Origin: Drosophila miranda
Lineage: Eukaryota > Arthropoda > Insecta > Diptera > Drosophilidae
DNA: 64,000 nucleotides
Direction of reading: 5' to 3'
Assembly (NCBI RefSeq): GCF_003369915.1
Contig: NW_022881614.1
Location: 8,081,001 to 8,145,000, forward strand
In this document: positions 34,332 through 45,926 of the stretch, piece by piece
Position numbering within the stretch: position 1 is the first letter of the stretch
Layout: each line of letters starts with the position of its first letter
Position numbers and translations under genes: made by a program
Notes under the pieces: model-generated
Told to the model about the DNA's origin: nothing
What the model saw: only the letters and a program-made list of their open reading frames with translations
Database searches by the model: none

Positions 34332-35774
34332 ATGCCAAACATATCAAAAATACCAAATAAAAACACCGCAAAGGAGCTCGGTACTCCTCTTAAAGTACCG
34401 GAGGGACAAGCCAATCCCTCTGCACCAGCGCCTGGGAAACCGGGTCCAAAGAAGACGGGGAAGGAGACTGAGTCGGTCCACCGTCTTCAGGCAGCAGCCG
34501 CAGCGAGGGGGGGCCCGAAAAGCCAATCGGGTCCTTCCAAGTCGGGTGGCTCCAAGGGCGAAGCGGATACCGGGGTGGCTGCCAAGCAGAGCGTAATCGC
34601 GGCTGGTAAGCGCACCGGGACCGAAGAACCCATGGGAGCCCCGGCGGGCAGCGTCTCTGCACCACGGGGTGGAAAGCCGTCGTACCAGGACAGGAGACGA
34701 GCGGCTTTCATCCTGTCCAACGAAGACCCGAACTTCAAGGCGTCAGCCGAAGGAAAGGAGCAGAGGCTGTGGGCCTGCTCAATCCTTCCACTGTTCCAGC
34801 CAGCCAAAGCCGGAAAGGGCGCAGCCAAGGCCGCCAACAAGCGGCAACGCTCAGCGGAGGACCCCGCAAATCAGCCAGGCCAAGCCCAGCAAGCCAAGCG
34901 GGTGAAGACCCACCTCACGAACCGGTCGTTCGCTGAGGTGGCGAGGGGCAGGACCCTGATCGGTGTCCTGGACAGGGGCGCCGAGGACGGCCATGTCCCT
35001 CGCGATAAGTGGCACCTGGTGGAGAACGAGCTCCAGGATCGGTTCCTACTGGAACTGGAGGAGAACGGCGGACCACCGCCAAAGTGTGAGGACGCAGGTT
35101 GGCATCAAGGCAAGGTGAAAGCCATCGCCTGCCAAGACGCTCGCTCTGCGGCTCTCTACATGAAGGCGGTGGCGGCCCTAAAAGAGGTCTATCCAGGGGC
35201 GAAACTGGAGACCGTGAAGTGGAAAGATGTCCCTAGTCGCCCGAGAGCCAGAGCGTGGGTCTCGGCTAAGCCTGCAGAGCCTGAGAAGATCCTCAGGTTA
35301 CTGCAGGTCTGCAACCCCCACCTTCCTACAGCCGATTGGAAGGTGGCAAAGGTGGAGGATATCCAAGGGCAGAGGCGCCAGATTATCCTCGTCCTAAATG
35401 AGGAATCCATTGATCTCCTCGCAAAGTCGGACGGTTTAGTGGATTATGGCTACAAGAAGGTCACCATATCCACTTACAAGTCCGATCGCAAGGGCAGGCA
35501 AGCGGAGGTCGAGCCAGACCCGGAGCTGCCGGAGATCCCAAAAGAGGGGGCCTCGTGCGAGGAAGACAACCCGGCGTCGGATGCGGCGTCCATGATGTCG
35601 GACGATATCTTGGACGACTACGCGTTCGACGAGAGCGACCTAGCCAGAGGTCTCAGCCACATCGTTGTCGGGGAGGAGCCGGAGTCCCCTGACAGCGATC
35701 TAGAAATAACAATGGTGGAGGCGAGCCTCAGGAATGTCGTTGACGCTCCTGCAGATAAACCTCCACCATTGTAA
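34332..35774 (+). CDS. LINE ORF1 protein (LOA-type)
   Basis: About 480 codons from ATG 34332 (MPNISKIPNK). The frame is open further upstream only to a GTG. The N-terminal third is rich in Lys, Gly, Ser, Ala and Pro and probably binds nucleic acid. The middle has WHLVENELQDRFLLELEE and a domain resembling the DUF4780-like region of LOA-clade ORF1 proteins. The C-terminus is strongly acidic (ASMMSDDILDDYAFDESD). No CCHC knuckles are present. The end overlaps ORF2 by 41 bases in another frame, implying a frameshift or restart for ORF2. Confidence 0.75.
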   Translation: MPNISKIPNKNTAKELGTPLKVPEGQANPSAPAPGKPGPKKTGKETESVHRLQAAAAARGGPKSQSGPSKSGGSKGEADTGVAAKQSVIAAGKRTGTEEPMGAPAGSVSAPRGGKPSYQDRRRAAFILSNEDPNFKASAEGKEQRLWACSILPLFQPAKAGKGAAKAANKRQRSAEDPANQPGQAQQAKRVKTHLTNRSFAEVARGRTLIGVLDRGAEDGHVPRDKWHLVENELQDRFLLELEENGGPPPKCEDAGWHQGKVKAIACQDARSAALYMKAVAALKEVYPGAKLETVKWKDVPSRPRARAWVSAKPAEPEKILRLLQVCNPHLPTADWKVAKVEDIQGQRRQIILVLNEESIDLLAKSDGLVDYGYKKVTISTYKSDRKGRQAEVEPDPELPEIPKEGASCEEDNPASDAASMMSDDILDDYAFDESDLARGLSHIVVGEEPESPDSDLEITMVEASLRNVVDAPADKPPPL

Positions 35775-38700
35775 GGCAGCATGCGCTGCTCTACTGCTCC
35801 ACCTGGCCAAGGGTGGAGCCGACATAGTCCTCATTCAGGAGCCCTGGATCCTCGGAAACAGGGTCTCCGGTCTGAGGACTTCTGACTACAAGCTATATGT
35901 AGCTGAAACCGCAGGTAAAATTCGTACCTGCATTCTTGCAAAAAGAGAGTTGCACCTATTTTTGCTCCCAAATTTCAGCAATGAAGACCACACCGCAGTG
36001 AGCCTCGAAGGCCAGGAGCGCTCACTGAGGATCTGCTCCGCATACATGGGGCATGAACAACCAGACCCCCCTCCACACGCGCCTCTCCGGGCTCTAATCG
36101 CAGACTGCTCGGCCAAGGACATCGGCCTAATTGTGGGGTGCGATGCCAATGCACATCACTGTCAGTGGGGAAGCACTGGCACAAACGAAAGGGGTGAGTA
36201 CCTTTTCAGTTACTTACTGACCACTCAGATGGTCTTACTAAACCGGGGTAGTGATCCCACCTTTATCATTAAAAACCGCAAGGAGGTCCTGGACCTCACG
36301 CTTGCCTCTCATGAGATACAGCGTAACATTGTATCCTGGAGGGTCCTGGAAGAGCACTCCTTCTCGGACCACAGGTACGTGGAAACTGTCTTCTCCTTCT
36401 CAGTACCGAAGCCAGTCCGATTCCGAAACATCAGGCGGACAAACTGGACTCGGTACTCTGATTACCTCTGTCGTGTTCTCCCTGAGCCCCCATCTGAGGA
36501 GGAGTTCTCCACGGAGGCCACGACTCGTCTTCTTAAGATCTTTACCGACGCCTGCAATAAGGCGCTCGACAAAGCATGCCCCTCTGGCAAGAACAGAGGC
36601 CGGAAGAAACCTGAATGGTGGAATCCGAAACTGGGTGAACTCCGGAAAGCCTCCCGGAGACTCTTCAATAAAGCTAAGGCTGAAAACGTTGAGCAAAACT
36701 GGGCCGAATACAAGGCCAGTCTGTCAACCTACAACAAAGAACTTAGAAAAGCCAAACGCGCCTCCTGGCGTAAGTTCTGCAGCGAAATCGAGAGTAACTC
36801 AGAAGCCTCACGCTTGCGCAGAGTTCTCTCGAAGACAACACCCACCCTGGGCTACTTGAAGAACACCGACCAGTCGTAAACTACGTCCAGCGAGGAGTCG
36901 CTAAATCTTCTCCTAAATACCCACTTCCCTGGCTGCGATGAAAACAGACCCAACTACCTCGCGCCTCCTTCTGTCGCCTCAAATGCCATCTTGAGACTGC
37001 TAAGCCAGGAGAACATTTCCTGGGCGATCAGAAGCTTTAAACTCTACAAGTCCGCGGGGCCAGACGGCATTTTCCCTGCCCAACTGATTCACGCGGGACA
37101 TAAAGCCATTAACTGGCTCAAAATAATTTACGAGGGAATCTTCTCCCACGGGTGCATTCCTGACACCTGGCTTCAGACCAAAGTCGTATTCATACCCAAG
37201 GCAGGCAAGCCCTCGCACACTGCCCCAAAGGATTTCAGACCCATAAGTCTATCGTCTTTTCTTCTAAAGGCGATGGAGCGGCTCCTGGGGCTGCATCTAA
37301 CGGCGTGCATTCCGTCCAGTCTGATCTCAGACTCCCAGCATGCCTATCGGAAGGGAAGATCCACCGAAACGGCCCTACACTCGATCACATCGATCATCGA
37401 AGCATCCCTTAATTTTAAGGAGTACACCCTAGTAGCCTTCCTCGACATAGAAGGCGCCTTTAACAACATCCTTCCGACCGCCATCACGGGCGCACTGACG
37501 GATCTGGGCGTTGACTCCAGGACGGTGAGCCTGATCGATCAGATGCTACAATGCAGGACGGTTGAGGCATCACTGGGGACGTCAACGTGTACCAGATTTG
37601 TCAGCAGAGGCACACCGCAGGGCGGAGTCCTCTCGCCCCTCCTATGGAACGTGGCAGTGAACACACTGCTGCGGGAGATAGAGGGGGTGGCTGCCGTGTG
37701 GTGGCGTACGCGGACGATGTTGCCATAGCATTCTCCGGAAAATTTCCGCAGACATTGTGTGAGTGCATGACAAGTACTCTCACGAAAATGTCGAAATGGG
37801 CAGACAAATGCGGGTTAGGCGTCAACCCGTCTAAAACGGAACTGGTGCTTTTCACTAGGAAGTACAAAGTTCCGGTACTGATTCCCCCAAGACTATGTGG
37901 GGAAACGCTAGTCTTCAGCAACAACGCCAAGTATCTTGGCCTAATCCTCGATAGAAAGCTCGATTGGAAATTGAGCATAGAGGATAGAGTAAAGAAGGCC
38001 ACAGTGGCCCTCTATACTTGCAGGAAAGCCATCGGACTAAAATGGGGAATGACCCCTATATAGTTCGGTGGCTCTACACCGCCATCATACGACCAATCAT
38101 GCTCTATGGAGTGGTGGTATGGTGGCCAGCCTTGGACAGAAGGACATGCCTCAATAAACTCAGCAGAGTTCAACGCATGGCAGAGCTATGCATAACTGGC
38201 GGGCTACGCACTACTCCAGGGGAAGCCCTGGATACTGTGCTGGACCTCCTCCCTGTGGATCTCATGGGAAAGAAGGTGGCAACACTTTCCGCCCTCAGAA
38301 TGAGAGAAGCCAGACTGTGGAAAGCATCCGCGGTTGGGCACTCGGGAATCCTGATGAGACTCCCGCAATTACCAGAGAGGACAGATTACTGTATCCCCAG
38401 TGATCACCTCTCGACGCCCTTCCAGGTATCAATCCCATCTAGGGAGGACTGGGAGATGGGCGAACCAGGACCTGCAAATGCGGTCCACTTCTACACTGAT
38501 GGCTCAAAGCTAGACGGCCGCGTGGGAGGCGGAGTCTACTGCAGCGAGCTGAACATCAGTCATTGCTTCAGGCTCCCGGATCACTGTAGTGTGTTCCAAG
38601 CGGAGGTTGAAGCCATCAAGGAGGCCATTTCGATCGTCTCCAAATTACTTCTAGATACGCACTTAGTGTGCGTCTTCTCGGACAGCCAAGCAGCTATCAA

Positions 38701-39327
38701 AGCTCTAGGCTCAATATCGTCGAACTCTGCGACTGTAAATGACTGCCGCAGGTCTCTGCACGAGATCGCAGAGCAGTTAGATCTCTTCCTTATATGGGTC
38801 CCCGGCCACAGGGACATCGAGGGGAATGACGCCGCCGACGAGCTAGCCAGGCAGGGTACTACGATTCCTCTCCTACCGGAGAGGGAGCAAGTAGCGATGC
38901 CCTTGGCTACGTGCAGGCTCCTAACGCACGAATTGTTCGAGCAAAATGCCAATAGGAGAAGGCAGCAAACCGTTTCCTGTAAAGTCTCAAGATTGATATG
39001 GCCATATCGATCGAAGAAGCGCTCAGCAGAGCTGTATAAACTCAGCAGAGCACAGTGCTCTGCAGTTACTAGAGCCATTACGGGACACTGGCAGATCGGC
39101 ACTCACGCCTCTAGACTGTCAATCCTCATAGCGACTTCTGCAGGAGTTGTCGCGACGAGGAGGAGGAGGAATCGGTCCCCCACTTCTTCTGCCACTGCCC
39201 AGCCCTTGGAAATCGTCGTCTTCGAATTCTCGGGGCCGCTTTCCTCACGGACATTTCGGACCTGTCCGTAATCAAACCAGGGACCTTGTCCAAATACATC
39301 CAAGCCACCGGATGGGACTGCCCTTAA
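35734..39327 (+). pseudogene. LINE ORF2: endonuclease, RT, RNase H (broken)
   Basis: An apurinic-type endonuclease starts at 35734 (LLQINLHHCKAA, LIQEPWI, GCDANAHH, SDHRYVE). A TAA at 36877-36879 interrupts the linker. RT follows in the same frame (PKDFRPISLSSF, AFLDIEGAFNN, GTPQGGVLSPLLWN). A one-base loss in the G-run near 37685 shifts the frame just before YADD. Another single-base loss near 38050 shifts into the RNase H part (FYTDGSKLDGRVGGG, VFSDSQAAIKA, WVPGHRDIEGND). A third shift near 39140 precedes the terminal CRSCRDEEEEE ... HFFCHCP motif. It is a dead copy. Confidence 0.85.
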
Positions 39328-39480
39328 CCTGCAGTAGTATGCTCTCACGGTTCGGGCAACGCGAAGGGGCACATGCCCATGCGGCAACACAACGGACCTT
39401 TTATAGGTCCAAGTGAGCTTGGTGGCGGGCGGCTCTTATCCCCCCCCTCCCGGCTACCACCATAACCTAACCTAACCTAA
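39328..39480 (+). other. LINE 3' UTR and CCTAA tail
   Basis: Short 3' UTR ending in about three tandem CCTAA units (39464-39480) instead of a poly(A) tail, as in non-LTR groups with repeat tails. Confidence 0.7.
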
Positions 39481-40170
39481 CTTATAAGTCTAGCGAGGGC
39501 TGACGGATTCAGGAATGGAATATCAAAATTGTGCAACAGGTTACGTTTTTTTTGTTGGCCTTTTTTATGCTAAGTCCAATAAAAGCAAGTATTTAAAATA
39601 AACCAGTTAATTAGAAAATAGGTTCATTAATTGGATACAATTATGTGGGCAGAGCTGAGAGATCTATCTAGCTAGAAATATTCGACGGAATATCAAAAAC
39701 GAGGAATATGTATAAAGAACTTGAATTCGTTAGTATATTTACGGTATATTTCTGAGGGTCGGACGGTATATTTCGATAAATCGGTCACACTGAACATCAC
39801 ATCCCTGGCATTTTAATTTATGAAAACTGCGCGTGTTTTTGTTATTTCCTTAAAGTAGTTAAAAGTTATAAAAATAAGTTACAAAGTTTAGTTACAAAGT
39901 TAAGTTAAAAGTTAAGTCCCCAGAGAACGCTGCTGCCCATTTGCAAAGAAGAGCTATTAACCTCTTGTAAAAAAAACGCGGGTATAATCTCGATATGGCA
40001 GCATGCGACTTATACTTCGTATTCCTAATATTTGCGGCTCATAAATTGACTGACGCTGTGAAGTTAAACCAACCGCGAGTGTTGCTTCCCATTTTCAACG
40101 ACAAACCCGTCAACTTCACTTTGGAGGTGGACGAACGAAATTGCTACAAATGGTGAGAGGCGTCGGCACG
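39481..40170 (+). repeat. Left arm of Gp210 palindrome 3 (flipped-spacer unit)
   Basis: Continuation of the SDR 3' flank and Gp210 5' flank after the LINE, with motif 1 at about 39782-39792 and exon 1 at 39995-40152. Inverted partner at about 41412-42242. Confidence 0.85.
39995..40152 (+). pseudogene. Gp210: Isolated Gp210 exon 1
   Basis: Complete exon 1 (signal peptide and mature N-terminus) with its GT donor and a few intron bases. At about 40170 it runs into an inverted scrap of exon 2 rather than its own intron, so no rightward exon 2 exists here. Confidence 0.85.
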
Positions 40171-40217
40171 TGTGAAGCCCCTGGAAATATATATCAGTGT
40201 ACTGGCCAATATCATTA

Positions 40218-41588
40218 TTAACCTTCTGGCCATCTGGAGCGTATAGGTCGAAGGCCACCTCGTGCCGCTCGCCCTCCACCGTCACCCAGTTGTGAGGCAG
40301 GAGGCTGATGCCCAGCTTATGGGGCTCTGCCACTGTCAACAGGGCACTGGGGCCCTTGGTGTTCTTATCGGTTGCAGTGTTGCCCATTAAGCTGGCCACT
40401 GTGGCATCCTCCACTTCGAGGAAGTACTGGTTGCTCTTCGTAATATCATGCAGCTTGTCCATCTTCAGCTGGAGAATGCGGAAGCTAATGGAGTCTTTTT
40501 TCAGGATCGTAACCTCGGAAGGCTCGATAATGATATTGGCCAGTACACTGATATATATTTCCAGGGGCTTCACATTGCTGTACTCGGCCTAGGGCATTGT
40601 GATTGTTATCTTTGAAGTGCCCGTATTGATACCCTCCAGCAGGATCATGTAGCCCTTGATGCCAGCGGCTTCGAACTTCTTGAGGGCGGGGGGCACAGTG
40701 TGGTAGGGGCTTTTCGAGATGGTGAGGAACCGCATTGCGGGCGGCTTCTTGCTGTCATGCTCCGAGATGTCCCAGTTGAACTCGATTCCCTCGAGGGTGA
40801 AGAACTCGTTGCCCTGAGAGTCGAAGGCGTGCAGCTCGAAGATCGCTGGCGCCTCCTCCAGGTAGAGCTGCCGTGTGGCAGTCCACACGTTCAGACTGCT
40901 AATTTTGTCCACTATTACGTCGCAGCGCAGCATGGCACCGGTCTGCACTTCCTCTGCAAACACGATGGCCGTGTTGCGGCGTCGCTCGCGGGTCCGCACT
41001 GTGACCACTGCCTCGTAGGCGCATTCGCTGAAGCCATGATACACCGGTTGCACAGATATAAGGTCTTGACGGGAAGATGTCCTGAAATATATTTGTATGT
41101 AGGTATTGTAATATTTTGTTGAGGTTAGGTTAATTTGAGGTTAGTGTCCGTCAGTCGACGTTAAAACATCTTAAAACCTAAAATAAAACATTAAAGACTA
41201 TGCAATACCAAGATAGTGTATGGGGGACGGCCCGTAGACGGAACTAGCTTTTAAACAATGCTTAGGATGTTAGCCCAAAAGAGAAGTATTTGATCCTGGC
41301 GCAATATCTTGGTATTGCATAGTGATTGCTTGCGACCCTTCAATTCGCTCCAGCAGCGATCAAATACCAAACAACAAAAATAAATATTTTGAGGTTAAAA
41401 TGCCGGTCTAGCCGTGCCGACGCCTCTCACCATTTGTAGCAATTTCGTTCGTCCACCTCCAAAGTGAAGTTGACGGGTTTGTCGTTGAAAATGGGAAGCA
41501 ACACTCGCGGTTGGTTTAACTTCACAGCGTCAGTCAATTTATGAGCCGCAAATATTAGGAATACGAAGTATAAGTCGCATGCTGCCAT
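40218..41588 (-). pseudogene. Gp210: Gp210 5' fragment, copy 3, opposite orientation
   Basis: Leftward: exon 1 41431-41588, intron 1, exon 2 from 41081. This copy keeps the ECAYEAVV ... YLEEAP segment that is lost in copies 1 and 2. It carries a nonsense change (TAT to TAG in PYAEY, near 40590) and an in-frame 54-bp deletion removing [18 protein letters not shown]. Native sequence ends at GQKV near 40220 and joins an inverted exon 2 scrap. Its orientation is opposite to the Gp210 spacers of all other units. Confidence 0.85.
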
Positions 41589-42242
41589 ATCGAGATTATA
41601 CCCGCGTTTTTTTTACAAGAGGTTAATAGCTCTTCTTTGCAAATGGGCAGCAGCGTTCTCTGGGGACTTAACTTTTAACTTAACTTTGTAACTAAACTTT
41701 GTAACTTATTTTTATAACTTTTAACTACTTTAAGGAAATAACAAAAACACGCGCAGTTTTCATAAATTAAAATGCCAGGGATGTGATGTTCAGTGTGACC
41801 GATTTATCGAAATATACCGTCCGACCCTCAGAAATATACCGTAAATATACTGACGAATTCAAGTTCTTTATACATATTCCTCGTTTTTGATATTCCGTCG
41901 AATATTTCTAGCTAGATAGATCTCTCAGCTCTGCCCACATAATTGTATCCAATTAATGAACCTATTTTCTAATTAACTGGTTTATTTTAAATACTTGATT
42001 TTATTGGACTTAGCATAAAAAAGGCCAACAAAAAAACGTAAGAGAATAATAATAAAGAGAATAACCTGTTGCACAATTTTGATATTCCATTCCTGAAACC
42101 GTCAGCCCTCGCTAGACTTATAAGTTAATTTAGCGGTAAACGGAACGAATCCGCATTATTTCAAAATATCCATACAGAGCCAATAGTTTAATCATTAGAA
42201 CATGTAACCAGCGATGGCAATAAAATACATGCAATTTACAAT
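41412..42242 (-). repeat. Right arm of Gp210 palindrome 3
   Basis: Inverted intron 1 start, exon 1, promoter (intact inverted motif 1 at 41791-41801) and SDR 3' flank. Near MIPEP more of the SDR 3' UTR is kept than in units 1 and 2 (through CATACAGAGCC and the ATGTAACCAGCG segment), with a ~40-bp internal deletion. Confidence 0.85.
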
Positions 42243-42979
42243 TTAGCAAAAGGCTGCTCCGTTCATGAACTTCTGCCCCAGCTGTAGGATGTAGTCGTTG
42301 AGACGCACCACTCGAAGGCGTTCCGCTTCCGGCAGGTGAATTCCGCACTGTACGAAGTCGAAGAGGAAGAGCTTGGCCACATGCTGATCCACCTCGGTGG
42401 TTGGCTTTAGGTCTCCCTGCTCCACAAACTTCCTCAGGGCTTGGTAGAGTGGTTTGTGGGTGTTCAAGCTGCAGTACGAAACAGTTTTGAGCGGGAATAG
42501 ATCTCTTGATGGGCATGACCTCACCTCTCCACCACACAGCAAATGCTGATGCAGGCCTGCTCCGCCGCCTCCATGTACTTGTTCTTGGGGTGCGCGATCC
42601 GTATGAACTCGGCCAGGTCGGCTACCTTGCACAGAGAGTCGGAGAGCTCGTCGAATATGTCGACCATTTTGCGTTGTCTTTGACTGGAAATCGCCTCTGC
42701 GATGAGATCCTGCGATTTGTTCTCCACATTGTCCCTTAGCAAATAGAAACCTTCGAAAGTGCGAAGCTCGGGCATCCGGAAAAGGCCCTGTCCATGAAAA
42801 ATTGATTAAGATCTGCGCTCTCCATGCTGGAGGATTTCATGGCTCACCGCATCCTCGCGGGTGCGCTTCGACGGCGGCGCATTGAATGCCGTTGCTAGCG
42901 GCGACCAGGTGGAGACTAGCTTCCGGTGCCGCATCCTCAACAGAGTGGCGCGGGTGGAGCTGCGACTCATTTGTAACAT
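42243..42979 (-). CDS. MIPEP: Truncated MIPEP, copy 4
   Basis: Three exons as in the other copies, open for 206 residues. It has its own in-frame 9-bp deletion in exon 1 (SKRTRED for SKRINFTRED), different from that of copy 1. FVQCG replaces FEQCG in exon 3. It ends in the AFC-stop fusion and lacks the catalytic domain. Two independent in-frame indels (copies 1 and 4) both preserve the frame. Confidence 0.78.
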
Positions 42980-43406
42980 GATGCTGCTTGAATGTGGGCC
43001 AATGTGGATTGCGTTACATATTCCATCAGCTGTTCCGGCCAGGGCTGGCGACTCTTCTCGTGCACCAAGCAGCAGCCAGATTTACACTTAAATTTAGACA
43101 AAATTAATTAACAACTGCGACACATCGAAGCTTTTTATTTGACATGTTCATTTGTTGGTGCTATCATACCTATGCCTGTACATACACACAGCGTATTAAA
43201 TTTTATCTTTAAAATATATGCATTTTCTATCCATGGTATCCGACCTTTGATCCTGGAAAGAGTATGAAAGGTTCGACTTGAGTAAATCTACTTTTACCTG
43301 GAACTCACTGTGATTAGAGTTGTCGTAATCTCTTCTGATTGGAAATTCATATACCAGAAATAAAGCTAATTTCTTCAGTTGACTTAGTTCACTCGACAAC
43401 GCAATC

Positions 43407-44436
43407 ATGAAGAACACTGGGTAAGTCTGCACAAACTAGGGGCGAGGCGAGGTCAAAGTTGTTCGCTAATCTGACTAATCCGTTAGCAAGCTGAGAGGCA
43501 AAACCCTGTTCATTACCGGCGCATCCCGTGGAATCGGCAAGGCGATAGCCCTGAAGGCAGCTCGCGATGGGGCGAATATAGTGATCGCTGCCAAGACGGC
43601 GGAACCACATCCCAAGCTACCTGGAACCATCTATACGGCGGCTGAGGAGAGTAAGTGAGCTCGTGCAGCCATTTCTGGATGGAGTTTGATCTTTGTATTC
43701 CGCACTAGTCGAGCGGGCTGGAGGCCGGGCGTTAGCCTGGCGCGATGATAAGCAAGTCCAGCAGGCCGTGGAGGCAGCAGTGGCCAAGTTCGGAGGCATC
43801 GATATCGTTATCAACAATGCCAGTGCCATATCCATGACCCCCACACTCGACACGGAGATGAAGCGCTATGACCTGATGCAGAACATCAACACTAGGGGGA
43901 CATTTCTGGTGTAAGTGGGCCATCGGGCTTATCTGCCAATCTCATTGCGTCCGATCAAACTCCACAGATCGAAAAGCTGCTTGCCGTATCTGCTGAAGAG
44001 CGACAATCCGCACATACTGAACCAGTTGCCCCCGCTGAACATGAAGCCGCAGTGGTTCGCCAATCACGCCGCGTACACGATCGCCAAATACGGAATGTCC
44101 ATGTGTGTTCTGGGAATGTCGGAGGAGTTCCGTGACCAAGGAATCGCCGTAAATGCTCTGTGGCCGCGTACAACGGTTCACACGGCAGCGGTGGAGATGC
44201 TCAGTGGCCCAGATGGGGCTTTGTACTCCCGCAAGCCCGAGGTAATGGCCGACGCTGCGTATGCAATTATTAGCCGGGATGCTAGGGACTACACCGGACA
44301 TTTCTTCATTGACGATGATGTTTTGCTGGATGCTGGTGTGAAGGATCTTGCCAAATATGCCTGCTATCCGGAGAATATACATAAGCTTGCTACGGATATA
44401 TTTTTGGACGATACAGGACCTTTTGCTAAATTGTAA
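43407..44436 (+). CDS. HSDL2: HSDL2-type SDR, copy 5 (open, 12-nt deletion)
   Basis: Exons 43407-43420, 43487-43650, 43709-43910 and 43968-44436. The frame is open (282 residues), but exon 3 has lost 12 nt: ALAWRDDK stands where other copies read ALACIVDVRDEK. That segment is the strand carrying the conserved DVRD after the cofactor-binding region, so enzyme function is doubtful. TGASRGIG (preceded by KTLFI), YTIAK and the Ala-Lys-Leu end remain. Confidence 0.82.
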
Positions 44437-45554
44437 ATTGCATGTATTTTATTGCCGTCGCTGGTTACATGTTCTATGGGATAAATAACATAAAAAGGGT
44501 TTAATTTGACTCTAATGATTAAACTATTGGCTCTGTATGGAAATTTTGAGCTAATGCGGATTCGTTCCGTTTACCGCTAAATTAACTTATAAGGCGAGGC
44601 GAGGTCAAAGTTGTTCGCTAATCTGACTAATCCGTTAGCAAGCTGAGAGGCAAAATCCTGTTCATTACCGGCGCATCCCGTGGAATCGGCAAGGCGATAG
44701 CCCTGAAGGCAGCTCGCGATGGGGCGAATATAGTGATCGCTGCCAAGACGGCGGAACCACATCCCAAGCTACCTGGAACCATCTATACGGCGGCTGAGGA
44801 GAGTAAGTGAGCTCGTGCAGCCATTTCTGGATGGAGTTTGATCTTTGTATTCCGCACTAGTCGAGCGGGTTGGAGGCCGGGCGTTAGCCTGCATTGTCGA
44901 TGTGCGCGATGAGAAGCAAGTCCAGCAGGCCGTGGAGGCAGCAGTGGCCAAGTTCGGAGGCATCGATATCGTTATCAACAATGCCAGTGCCATATCCATG
45001 ACCCCCATACTCGACACGGAGATGAAGCGCTATGACCTGATGCAGAACATCAACACTAGGGGGACATTTCTGGTGTAAGTCGGCCATCGGGCTTATCTGC
45101 CAATCTCATTGCGTCCGATCAAACTCCACAGATCGAAAAGCTGCTTGCCGTATCTGCTGAAGAGCGACAATCCGCACATACTGAACCAGTCGCCCCCGCT
45201 GAACATGAAGCCGCAGTGGTTCGCCAATCACGCCGCGTACACGATCGCCAAATACGGAATGTCCATGTGTGTTCTGGGAATGTCGGAGGAGTTCCGTGAC
45301 CAAGGAATCGCCGTAAATGCTCTGTGGCCGCGTACAACGGTTCACACGGCAGCGGTGGAGATGCTCAGTGGCCCAGATGGGGCTTTGTACTCCCGCAAGC
45401 CCGAGGTAATGGCCGACGCTGCGTATGCAATTATTAGCCGGGATGCTAGGGACTACACCGGACATTTCTTCATTGACGATGATGTTTTGCTGGATGCTGG
45501 TGTGAAGGATCTTGCCAAATATGCCTGCTATCCGGAGAATATACATAAGCTTGC

Positions 45555-45926
45555 TGTGGAGATAATGTTTTTTATCCCCAATCGGCCGACTAATTATTTC
45601 GAATTAAATAAAACTCGGCGCAGAAATAAAATTACGATATGTTCTTTAATGCGTGACATCCAAATTGCAAGTGTGGCTTGCCTGCCCTTTACATTGCCGC
45701 TCCGATCGCTAAGCCCAGCTTCGCTCGGCCGACGTCGGTAGGCAGACGCAAAGCGGAGATAGCGAAGAGCGAGCTGGCAGAGAGCGTTTAGCAGGGCAAG
45801 CAAGCGCAAAGCTTTAACAAACAAATGAGTGACATAGACATAAGTAACAAACAAAATAAGCGGCTGAGGGCCAAGAATTAGGTGCTATTTGGCAAGCAGC
45901 TAATCGGCTGGGTTCTGCTCCGAACA
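45555..45926 (-). repeat. 3' LTR of gag-only element
   Basis: 372 bp, TGTGGAGATA to CCGAACA; near-identical by eye to 48618-48989. The complement of 45927-45940 is a purine-rich tract (ACGGGGGGCGAA). Confidence 0.9.

Larger units (their letters stand above)
33852..39480 (+). mobile_element. LOA-like non-LTR retrotransposon (LINE), full length but broken
   Basis: About 5.6 kb, apparently full length: 5' leader, ORF1, ORF2 (endonuclease, reverse transcriptase, RNase H, terminal CCHC region) and a short 3' tail of repeated CCTAA. RNase H after RT places it in the I/LOA group rather than Jockey. The 11-bp flanking duplication may be slightly overestimated because the tail also ends in TAA. ORF1 looks intact while ORF2 has one nonsense codon and three frameshifts. 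Confidence 0.85.

Noticed and set aside
34192..34596. 134-codon frame at the start of LINE ORF1
   Set aside because: Overlaps ORF1 in another register, with low-complexity arginine-rich content and no domain.
39464..39480. Interstitial telomere sequence
   Set aside because: Only about three CCTAA units exactly at the LINE 3' end; better read as the LINE tail.
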